Source: Desulfuromonadaceae bacterium UBA6124
Lineage (GTDB): Bacteria; Desulfobacterota; Desulfuromonadia; Desulfuromonadales; Trichloromonadaceae
DNA length: 8,075 nt
NCBI GenBank assembly: GCA_002423365.1
Contig: DIVU01000395.1
Location: forward strand, 1-8,075
Direction: 5' to 3'
Shown here: in pieces, positions 1 through 5,438 of the stretch
How the letters are laid out: every line of letters begins with the position of its first letter
How positions within the stretch are numbered: position 1 is the first letter of the stretch
The notes under the pieces: generated by a model
Databases searched by the model: none
The model's input: the letters and a program-made list of their open reading frames with translations, nothing else
What the model was told of the DNA's origin: nothing
Translations under genes and position numbers: made by a program

Positions 1-314
1 ATCTGGAACTGACCATGATCCACGAAGTCATGGTCCTCGACCACAGCGGCCCGGCCTTCGGCCTCATCCTCTACGGCGCGGCCATGAAGCTCTTCGTGCT
101 CGGGGCGGTACTGGTGCGCATGGCCCTGCCCATGACCTACCCGAGCTTCTGGCTCAACCTGGCGATCTTCATCGCCGGCATGCTCACCCTGGCGGTAGTG
201 ATCGGCGTGGTCGAATCGATCATGGCCCGACTGCGCCTGATCCGCGTCCCCCAGGTGCTGGTCGGCACCACCTTGCTCTCGGCCTTCGCCATGGTGTTGT
301 TGTTGAAGCAGTAG
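1..314 (+). CDS. hyfC: HyfC/NuoH-type membrane subunit of a hydrogenase-4-like (Ehr-type) complex, C-terminal part only
   Basis: Only the last ~103 codons are in the window (reading frame from base 3), so the start lies upstream. The visible sequence begins LELTMIHEVMVLDHSGPAFG, which strongly resembles the C-terminal third of E. coli HyfC/HycD: the LELT-x-IHEVMVLDYSG stretch followed by an AAMKLF helix. About three hydrophobic helices follow, around bases 55-125, 145-220 and 255-310, and the protein stops at KQ-TAG (312-314). In this superfamily the subunit corresponds to NuoH of complex I and anchors the hydrophilic arm to the ion-pumping membrane arm. The next gene starts 99 bases downstream, a wider gap than elsewhere in the operon and occupied by an inverted repeat. 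The Met codon at base 15 is internal, because the frame is open and conserved before it. Family assignment is confident; the residues that face the large subunit are outside the window. Confidence 0.85.
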   Translation, partial: LELTMIHEVMVLDHSGPAFGLILYGAAMKLFVLGAVLVRMALPMTYPSFWLNLAIFIAGMLTLAVVIGVVESIMARLRLIRVPQVLVGTTLLSAFAMVLLLKQ

Positions 315-319
315 GAGCG

Positions 320-380
320 GTGACGAGTGACGAGTGATGAAAAACCTCCGTCCCGAAACTCGTCACTCGTTACGCGTCAC
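320..380. repeat. Imperfect inverted repeat / hairpin between hyfC-like and hyfE-like genes
   Basis: The left arm at 320-340 is built from tandem GTGACGA units. The right arm at 360-380 is its reverse complement at 18 of 21 positions, and two of the three differences would be G-U pairs in RNA. The spacer is 19 bases (341-359). No T-run follows the right arm, so it does not look like a simple Rho-independent terminator. The tandem GTGACGAGT composition suggests a dispersed intergenic repeat, or an mRNA-stabilising or attenuating hairpin inside the operon. Its function is unknown. Confidence 0.7.
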
Positions 381-413
381 CATCCGAGCGTCACTTACAT
401 TCTGGAGTAATCC

Positions 414-1052
414 ATGCATGACCTGAACAATCTACTACTTTTGGCCGTCATTCTTTGCAACTTCTTCACCCTGGGCAGCAGCCGTCTCGGCGCCTGCATC
501 CGCGTCGTCGCCCTGCAGGGGGCAATCATCTCGCTTCTGCCGGTGACGGTGCATGGCCCGACCGGCCACAGCCTGCTCCTCGGCGTCGGCGCCCTCGCCC
601 TCAAGGGGATTTTCATCCCCTGGCTGCTCTTCCGCGCCATTCGTGAGGTGCGCATCCGGCGGGAGGTCGAACCGCTGATCGGCTACATCCCGACCCTGCT
701 CATCGGCGCCCTGAGCACCTCGGCCGCCTTCATCTTTGCCGACCACCTGCCGCTGATAGCGGAACACCGGGACAGTCTTTTCATCCCCACCGCCCTGGCC
801 ACGCTCTTTACCGGCTTTCTGCTGCTCAGCACCCGGCGCAAGGCGATTACCCAGGTGCTCGGCTACCTGATCTTCGAGAACGCCATCTTCATCCTCGGCG
901 TGCTTCTCGCCGAAGCCATGCCGCTGATGGTTGAGGCCGGCGTGCTCCTCGACCTGCTGGTAGCAACCTTTGTCATGGGCATCGTCATCAACCAGATCAA
1001 CCGGGAATTCTCCACCCTGAATACCGAACGCCTTTCCGCCCTGAAGGAATGA
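414..1052 (+). CDS. hyfE: HyfE-type membrane subunit of hydrogenase-4-like (Ehr-type) complex
   Basis: The protein has 212 residues, close to E. coli HyfE (about 216), and is hydrophobic almost throughout. About seven membrane segments can be seen, roughly residues 4-22, 28-47, 52-72, 88-110, 122-140, 145-167 and 172-193. The short polar loops include a basic one (REVRIRREVEP) after the third segment. HyfE proteins contain a NuoK-like core plus extra helices and belong to the membrane arm of group 4 hydrogenases and their relatives. The ATG at 414 is preceded by GGAG at 404-407 with six-base spacing. The stop is followed one base later by the next start, and AAGGA at 1044-1048 inside this gene serves the downstream gene, so the two are probably translationally coupled. 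The sequence gives no sign of frameshift or truncation. Confidence in family is high; the subunit has no catalytic role of its own. Confidence 0.87.
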   Translation: MHDLNNLLLLAVILCNFFTLGSSRLGACIRVVALQGAIISLLPVTVHGPTGHSLLLGVGALALKGIFIPWLLFRAIREVRIRREVEPLIGYIPTLLIGALSTSAAFIFADHLPLIAEHRDSLFIPTALATLFTGFLLLSTRRKAITQVLGYLIFENAIFILGVLLAEAMPLMVEAGVLLDLLVATFVMGIVINQINREFSTLNTERLSALKE

Positions 1053-1053
1053 C

Positions 1054-2484
1054 ATGATTAACGCGCTGATACTCCTGCCGCTCGTCGCCGCCGTCGTCGC
1101 CGCCCTGCTCCCCCCCCTGCGCCTGGGCGGATGGTTGCTGCCCCTGGTCGCAGCCGGTCATTTCGCCCTGGCCCTGGCCACCCCTCTGTCTCCGACCGGG
1201 ACCGGCGAATGGCTGATTCTCGACCCCCTGGGTCGTCTGGTGCTGATCGTGACCAGCCTGCTCTTTCTGCTCTGCTCCATCTATGCCGTGGCCTACCTGC
1301 GCTTCCACGAGCAGCAGCGGGACAACCGGGCGATGGTGCCGTGCCTGCTCTTCTTTCTCGGCACCCTGACCTTGGCCACGGTGGCCCATCATCTCGGCCT
1401 GCTCTGGGTGGCGGTGGAGACCACGACCCTGGCCAGCGCTCCGCTCATCTACTACAACCGCAACCGCCTCTCCATCGAGGCGACCTGGAAATACCTGCTG
1501 CTCGGTTCGGTCGGCATCGCCCTCGCCATGCTCGGCATTCTCTGTACGGCCTACGCCGTCCTCCATGTCGGCCAGCCGGTCAGCCTGCAATTCGACCAAT
1601 TGCTCGCCACCGTCGGCAGTTCCTCGCGCCCCTGGCTGCACACCGGCTTCGTCTTTTTGCTCGTCGGTTTCGGTACCAAGATGGGCCTGGCCCCCCTGCA
1701 CAGCTGGAAACCGGACGCCTACGGCGAAGCACCGGCCCTGGTCGGCGCCCTGCTCGCCGGCGGACTGACCAGCGTCGCCTTCCTCGGCATCCTGCGCGGG
1801 GTGCAGCTCATGGCCGCCGCCGGCGACCTCGCCCTGGCCCGTCAATCCCTGGTCATCATGGGCCTCCTTTCCCTGGCCCTGGCGGCGGTTTTCGTGGTCA
1901 AACAGCCGGACGTCAAGCGCATGCTCGCCTACTCCAGCGTCGAGCACATGGGGATTCTCGCCCTCGGCGTCGGCATCGGCGGGCTGGCGACTTTCGGCGC
2001 CATGCTCCACCTGGTCAACAATTCCTTGACCAAGGGGGCGCTCTTCCTCTCCGTCGGGAATATCCAGCGCGCCTACGCCAGCAAACATCTCAGCGAAGTA
2101 CGCGGCGCCCTGAGCCGGGTGCCCCTGTCGGCGGGGATCTTCATCGCCGGCTTCCTCGCCATCACCGGCAGTCCCCCCTTCGGCCCCTTCATCAGCGAGT
2201 TCACTATTCTGCGGGGAATCTTCGGCGAAGGGCACCCCTGGCTCGGCGGCCTTTTTCTGCTGCTGCTGGCCATCGTCTTCATCGGTATGGGCGGCACGGT
2301 GCTGATGGCGACCCAAGGGGAGGTACCCGCCGACACCCCTCCTTCCGAGCATCGGGATTCGGTCATGCTCGCCGGCCCGCCACTGATATTGTTGGCCCTG
2401 GTTCTGGTCCTCGGCCTCTATCTGCCCGAGCCTTTGCGTGTCGGTCTCGAGCAGGCCGCCGCCCTGCTGGAGGCGACACCATGA
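1054..2484 (+). CDS. hyfF: HyfF-type antiporter-like (NuoL/M/N family) membrane subunit
   Basis: A 476-residue polytopic protein with about 13-14 membrane helices, somewhat shorter than E. coli HyfF (about 526). The proton-conducting fingerprint of the Mrp/NuoL/M/N family is visible: a Glu in LLWVAVETTT (E122), a Lys in GFGTKMGLAPLHSWKPDAYG (K209, with K219 close by), a Lys in VVKQPDVKRMLAYSS (K283) and a Lys in NNSLTKGALFL (K327). The SSVEHMG motif typical of the HyfF/HycC branch is also present. These residues form the ion channels that couple redox work to transmembrane ion movement. The start is one base after the hyfE-like stop and has AAGGA five bases upstream. The stop codon overlaps the next start in an ATGA arrangement at 2481-2484. 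The ion moved (proton or sodium) cannot be read from the sequence. Confidence 0.9.
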   Translation: MINALILLPLVAAVVAALLPPLRLGGWLLPLVAAGHFALALATPLSPTGTGEWLILDPLGRLVLIVTSLLFLLCSIYAVAYLRFHEQQRDNRAMVPCLLFFLGTLTLATVAHHLGLLWVAVETTTLASAPLIYYNRNRLSIEATWKYLLLGSVGIALAMLGILCTAYAVLHVGQPVSLQFDQLLATVGSSSRPWLHTGFVFLLVGFGTKMGLAPLHSWKPDAYGEAPALVGALLAGGLTSVAFLGILRGVQLMAAAGDLALARQSLVIMGLLSLALAAVFVVKQPDVKRMLAYSSVEHMGILALGVGIGGLATFGAMLHLVNNSLTKGALFLSVGNIQRAYASKHLSEVRGALSRVPLSAGIFIAGFLAITGSPPFGPFISEFTILRGIFGEGHPWLGGLFLLLLAIVFIGMGGTVLMATQGEVPADTPPSEHRDSVMLAGPPLILLALVLVLGLYLPEPLRVGLEQAAALLEATP

Positions 2485-4007
2485 TACCCAACGGCTGCCT
2501 GACTTTCCGCCCCGGCGAAACCCTGAAACGCGCCGACATTCCGTCCCTGCCCTATGCCGACTACGCCCAGGCGCTGCTCGATCTGGTCGCGGCCGGCGGC
2601 CGGGTATCCGCCTGCTTCGCCGATGCCCCGGACGGCACCGCGAAGCTCGATCTCTACGCCCTGATCACCCGGGATCGCCAGGGGGATCTGGCTCTGCTCA
2701 AGACCGCCATCGGCGAGAGTTTCCCGTCGCTGACTCGGGATTGCCCGCAACTGCATCTCTTCGAACGGGAGATCGCCGAGCAGTACGGGGTCGTGGCCGA
2801 GGGACATCCCTGGTTCAAACCGGTGCGCTTCCATCATGCCTGGATTTCGGGCCGGGACGCCTGGAACCGTCCCGCCGACCGCCGACCCCTCGTCGGGGAG
2901 ATGGATTTCTACCGGATCGACGGGGACGAGGTGCATGAGGTCGCCGTCGGGCCGGTCCATGCCGGAGTCATCGAGCCGGGGCATTTCCGCTTCCAGTGTC
3001 ACGGCGAAGAAGTCATGCATCTGGAAATCTCCCTCGGCTATCAGCATCGCGGGATCGAACGCCTGCTCGTCGGCGGGCCGCACAAAGCAACCCCCTTTCA
3101 GATGGAGACCGCCGCCGGCGATACCAGCACCGGCCACATGACCGCCTATTGTCAGGTCATCGAAGCCCTTGCCGGCGCCGCGGTGCCACCCAGGGGAGAA
3201 ATGCTGCGCACCGTGGCCCAGGAACTGGAGCGGCTGGCCAATCACGTCGGCGATCTCGGCGCCATCGCCGGGGATGTCGGTTTTCTGCCGACCTCCGCCT
3301 ATTGCGGCCGCCTGCGCGGGGATTATCTCAACTTCAGTTCCGAGCTCTGCGGCAACCGTTTCGGCCGCGGCCTGGTCCGTCCCGGCGGCAGCCTCATCGA
3401 CTGCGATGTGGCCCTCGCCGAACTCATTCTGAAACGGCTGCAAGCGGTGGAATACAATACCCGGGGGGCGATCGAGCTCATGTTCGACACCCCTTCGGTC
3501 CTCGGGCGTATGGAAGGGGTCGGCCTGGTGTCCCAGGAGGCCGCCGAACAGCTCGGCCTGGTCGGCGTCGCGGCCCGCGCCTGCGGCCTGCGCCGGGACA
3601 TCCGCCTGACCCATCCGACCGGCGCCTGGCGCGGCAACTTCGACACCATCCCCCAGGAGACGGACGGCGACGTCAACGCCCGCGCCCACATCCGCCGCCG
3701 GGAGCTCTACACCGCCCTGAGTTGGGTCAAGAAACAGCTGAAAAAGCTCCCCGAGGGTCCGCACCTCATTCCCCCGGGGAAAGCGGGCGCGGGGCTCTTC
3801 ACCGCCGCCCTGGTCGAAGGCTGGCGCGGGGAGCTGGTGCATGTGGCTCTGACCGACGACCAAGGGCGTTTCCGTCGCTACAAAATCGTCGATCCCTCTT
3901 TCCACAACTGGAACGGATTGGCCATGGCCCTGCGCAACGAACAGATTTCCGACTTTCCCCTGTGCAACAAAAGCTTCAATCTCTCCTATTGCGGATTCGA
4001 TCTGTAA
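2481..4007 (+). CDS. NuoCD/HyfG-type large subunit lacking the Ni-Fe cysteine ligands (Ehr-type)
   Basis: A 508-residue protein. Residues 1 to about 140 form a NuoC-like domain (FEREIAEQYGV, then GHPWFKPVRF). From about residue 150 it is a NuoD / hydrogenase large-subunit domain (VGPVHAGVIEPGHFRF with H160 and H168, then LEISLGYQHRGIERLL). In E. coli HycE/HyfG the next conserved block is RVCGICGFAHSTAY. Here it reads TAAGDTSTGHMTAY, so A212 and T215 stand at the two cysteine positions. The second site, CYSC in HycE, is SYCG (S502-G505). The protein ends four residues after the C504 position with no removable tail. The start is the ATG at 2481, overlapping the previous stop, with GGAGG at 2469-2473. 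The frame stays open far upstream, but that stretch lies over the hyfF-like gene and resembles nothing. This is best read as the catalytic-arm subunit of an Ehr complex: not a hydrogenase, substrate unknown. Confidence 0.9.
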   Translation: MIPNGCLTFRPGETLKRADIPSLPYADYAQALLDLVAAGGRVSACFADAPDGTAKLDLYALITRDRQGDLALLKTAIGESFPSLTRDCPQLHLFEREIAEQYGVVAEGHPWFKPVRFHHAWISGRDAWNRPADRRPLVGEMDFYRIDGDEVHEVAVGPVHAGVIEPGHFRFQCHGEEVMHLEISLGYQHRGIERLLVGGPHKATPFQMETAAGDTSTGHMTAYCQVIEALAGAAVPPRGEMLRTVAQELERLANHVGDLGAIAGDVGFLPTSAYCGRLRGDYLNFSSELCGNRFGRGLVRPGGSLIDCDVALAELILKRLQAVEYNTRGAIELMFDTPSVLGRMEGVGLVSQEAAEQLGLVGVAARACGLRRDIRLTHPTGAWRGNFDTIPQETDGDVNARAHIRRRELYTALSWVKKQLKKLPEGPHLIPPGKAGAGLFTAALVEGWRGELVHVALTDDQGRFRRYKIVDPSFHNWNGLAMALRNEQISDFPLCNKSFNLSYCGFDL

Positions 4008-4028
4008 GGGGATGAAAAGGATCACGCC

Positions 4029-4787
4029 ATGCTGAAAATCATCCGTGAACGTTGGCGGCAAGGCTACCGCACCGGCAAATTCCCCAAGGTCGAGCCGGTG
4101 CTGGCGGAACGCTTTCGTGGTCTACCGCAACTCCCCTCCACCGCTTGCCCCGAAAACTGCCGGGCCTGCCTGGAGGTCTGCCCCACCGACGCCCTTCGTC
4201 TTGAAGAAGGCCGACCCATCCTCGACCTGGGGCGCTGCCTCTTCTGCGGCGACTGCGCCCGCGCCTGCCCCCAGGAGACATTACGCCTGACCGGCAACTA
4301 CCACCTGGCCGCCGGCCGCCGCGAGGATCTTCACCAAAGAGGAAACGAGGCGCCGAAGATCGCCTCCCTCAACGCCCGCATGCAAAGCCTCTTCGGCCGC
4401 TCGTTGAAATTGCGCCAGGTCTCCGCCGGCGGCTGCAATGCCTGTGAAGCCGACCTCAACGTCCTCGGCACCCTGGTCTTCGATCTCGGGCGTTTCGGCA
4501 TCCAGTTCGTCGCCTCCCCCCGCCACGCCGACGGCCTGCTGGTGACCGGCCCGGTCACGGAAAACATGAAGGGCGCCCTGCTCGACACCTACGCCGCCGT
4601 CGCCGAGCCGAAACTGGTCATCGCCGCCGGGGCTTGCGCCATCAGCGGCGGCCCCTTTATCGGCAGTCCGGAAATCCACCACGGCATTGGCGACCTGCTC
4701 CCCGTCGATCTCTACATTCCCGGCTGCCCGCCCCATCCCTACACCAGCCTCGACGGCATGTTGCGTCTGCTTGGCCGCCTAAAATAG
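4029..4787 (+). CDS. Ferredoxin-domain / NuoB-HyfI small-subunit fusion protein
   Basis: A 252-residue soluble protein with two parts that are separate genes in E. coli (hyfH and hyfI). Residues 38-90 hold two [4Fe-4S] motifs: C40-x3-C44-x2-C47-x3-C51-P and C70-x2-C73-x2-C76-x3-C80-P. The first has three rather than the usual two residues between its first cysteines. A linker at about 90-125 leads to a NuoB-like domain with GGCNACEADLN (C136, C139), GACAISGG (C203) and PGCPPHP (C233), a full set of four ligands for the cluster nearest the large subunit (N2 in complex I). The protein can therefore carry electrons through three clusters to or from the large subunit. The ATG at 4029 has AAGGA at 4017-4021, seven bases upstream, and the previous gene ends 21 bases before. 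It is probably the last gene of the operon, since a new promoter follows. Confidence 0.9.
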   Translation: MLKIIRERWRQGYRTGKFPKVEPVLAERFRGLPQLPSTACPENCRACLEVCPTDALRLEEGRPILDLGRCLFCGDCARACPQETLRLTGNYHLAAGRREDLHQRGNEAPKIASLNARMQSLFGRSLKLRQVSAGGCNACEADLNVLGTLVFDLGRFGIQFVASPRHADGLLVTGPVTENMKGALLDTYAAVAEPKLVIAAGACAISGGPFIGSPEIHHGIGDLLPVDLYIPGCPPHPYTSLDGMLRLLGRLK

Positions 4788-4803
4788 CCGGCCCCGGTGG
4801 GGG

Positions 4804-4832
4804 TTGACCGCATACGGTTTTTCATATATATT
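4804..4832 (+). promoter_or_regulatory. Sigma70-type promoter of the FmdB-like gene
   Basis: TTGACC at 4804-4809 (five of six matches to the -35 consensus) is separated by exactly 17 bases from TATATT at 4827-4832 (five of six matches to the -10 consensus). Transcription would start near 4839, giving a leader of about 23 bases with AAAGGAG at 4849-4855. The site lies in the short gap between the operon and the small gene, so the latter can be expressed on its own. Confidence 0.65.
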
Positions 4833-4861
4833 GCCATGGCACTTTCGCAAAGGAGAACGCC

Positions 4862-5029
4862 ATGCCCATTTACGAATATGCCTGCCCGGCCTGCGGTCAC
4901 CGTTTCGAAAAAATCCAGCGTCAGCGCAGCAACGAGCAGCCCTGCCCGAAATGTGGCGCCGCCGGTCGCCCTGCCGTTTCCCGCCCGGCGGCCACCTCCG
5001 CCAACTGCGGCAGCGGCGGCTTTACCTGA
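4862..5029 (+). CDS. FmdB-family small zinc-ribbon protein
   Basis: A 55-residue protein beginning MPIYEYACPACGHRFE, the classic opening of the FmdB/CxxC_CxxC_SSSS zinc-ribbon family. Two cysteine pairs, C8-x2-C11 and C28-x2-C31, would bind one zinc. The tail after residue 38 is rich in Ala, Ser, Gly and Pro, ends NCGSGGFT, and carries a further lone cysteine (C49), as in many members. The family was named after a putative regulator of a methylotroph formamidase operon. The cellular role of most members is unsettled, so a regulatory function is only a possibility. A strong ribosome site (AAAGGAG, six-base spacing) and a near-consensus promoter support real expression. The gap of 74 bases from the previous gene and that promoter argue against it being part of the Ehr-type complex. 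Other long open frames across the same bases lack family resemblance. Confidence 0.9.
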   Translation: MPIYEYACPACGHRFEKIQRQRSNEQPCPKCGAAGRPAVSRPAATSANCGSGGFT

Positions 5030-5039
5030 GCCTGATCCG

Positions 5040-5058
5040 GTGGTGGCGTGTCCACCAC
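5040..5058 (+). terminator. Possible stem-loop just after the FmdB-like gene
   Basis: GTGGTGG at 5040-5046 pairs with CCACCAC at 5052-5058 around a five-base loop, 10 bases past the stop codon. No T-run follows directly. It could be a 3'-end stabilising or pausing hairpin for the small mRNA; intrinsic termination is uncertain. Confidence 0.35.
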
Positions 5059-5082
5059 GAACCGCCTCAATCCCCGCTTTTT

Positions 5083-5125
5083 CAAGGTTGCCGCCCCTCA
5101 ATCAAGGCGAGGGGCGGCAACTTGA
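5083..5125. terminator. Strong GC-rich hairpin downstream of the FmdB-like gene
   Basis: A perfect 13-bp stem, GTTGCCGCCCCTC (5087-5099) with GAGGGGCGGCAAC (5109-5121), around a nine-base loop. It extends four more pairs if one G (5086) is bulged. No T-run follows on either strand, although CTTTTT lies just before it at 5077-5082. The position between a gene end and a new promoter suits a transcription barrier, but the missing U-tail makes classical intrinsic termination unproven. Confidence 0.5.
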
Positions 5126-5150
5126 TCCTCATGCGATCCTGACAATCTTA

Positions 5151-5179
5151 TTGACTCCCTAACGGAATCATGATAGAAC
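5151..5179 (+). promoter_or_regulatory. Extended -10 sigma70-type promoter for the GH17-GT2 gene
   Basis: TTGACT at 5151-5156 (five of six matches) is followed after 17 bases by TAGAAC at 5174-5179 (four of six matches), with the TGn extension at 5171-5173 that often compensates for a weaker -10 box. The predicted start is near 5186, giving a leader of roughly 250 nt before the next coding start. The bases around it are more AT-rich than the flanking genes. Confidence 0.5.
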
Positions 5180-5185
5180 TAGTCT

Positions 5186-5438
5186 CAAGAATGGACGTGG
5201 ACGATTTTTATGTCCAAGGATGTCCAAAGCGCTGACACAATTTCGTTGCCAAGCGTTGTCTTTCCCCACTCTTTCGACCTTCTTGGTTGGATCTGCGCTA
5301 TGTTCACGGCCCTGCCGGGCCAAACCGACATCCCCCATTCACAACACATCGAAGCTTCACGCCCTCCCTTGTATCGGAGGGCTTTTGCCTGTCAGGGCAA
5401 AGTTCACCTCGAACCAGTTTTCGAAGGGACATTAAAAA
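5186..5438 (+). other. Long structured 5' leader of the GH17-GT2 gene
   Basis: About 250 bases with no convincing gene. Visible elements, in order: a tandem pair ATGTCCAAGG/ATGTCCAAAG at 5210-5229; upstream TGGAC (5198-5202), which can pair with GTCCA (5212-5216); a GGCCC/GGGCC stem at 5308-5321; the terminator-like hairpin at 5361-5386; a second small stem at 5384-5401; and a TCGAA/TTCGA stem at 5409-5424 next to the ribosome site GAAGGGA (5423-5429). I do not recognise a known riboswitch class. The length and structures suggest control after transcription starts. Confidence 0.45.
5361..5386 (+). terminator. Intrinsic terminator-like hairpin in the leader (possible attenuator)
   Basis: GCCCTCC (5361-5367) pairs perfectly with GGAGGGC (5376-5382) around an eight-base loop, followed at once by TTTT (5383-5386). 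The T-run is short. It lies about 50 bases before the GH17-GT2 start and downstream of the predicted promoter, so it would act on that gene's own transcript. TTTGCC (5384-5389) can also pair with GGCAAA (5396-5401), which would hide the U-tract in a neighbouring stem. Confidence 0.5.

Noticed and set aside
997..2352. Long open frame on the minus strand (451 codons)
   Set aside because: It lies wholly opposite the conserved hyfF-like gene. Its Gln/Gly/Glu-rich low-complexity translation is typical of antisense frames in GC-rich DNA.
1131..2480. In-frame upstream extension of the large subunit, giving a protein of ~958 residues
   Set aside because: This stretch overlaps the hyfF-like gene in another frame. 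Its translation is rich in Arg and Pro and resembles no family. The real start is the ATG at 2481 with GGAGG upstream.
2481..4007. Functional [NiFe] hydrogenase large subunit (hydrogenase 4 / formate hydrogenlyase)
   Set aside because: Both cysteine pairs needed to bind Ni and Fe are missing, and there is no maturation tail.
2418..4061. Long open frame on the minus strand (547 codons)
   Set aside because: It is antisense to the large subunit, has no recognisable motif, and is a by-product of GC-rich codon use.
4807..4822. Terminator for the Ehr-type operon (ACCG-cata-CGGT followed by TTTT)
   Set aside because: The stem is only four base pairs and overlaps the promoter of the next gene, so it is too weak to call.
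4797..5162. Alternative + strand frames over the FmdB-like gene (121 and 112 codons)
   Set aside because: They lack ribosome sites and family resemblance, while the third frame encodes a textbook FmdB zinc ribbon.
5186..5438. c-di-GMP (GEMM) riboswitch in the leader
   Set aside because: This was considered because such switches are common in Geobacter-type bacteria. The conserved GEMM core sequences could not be found by eye.
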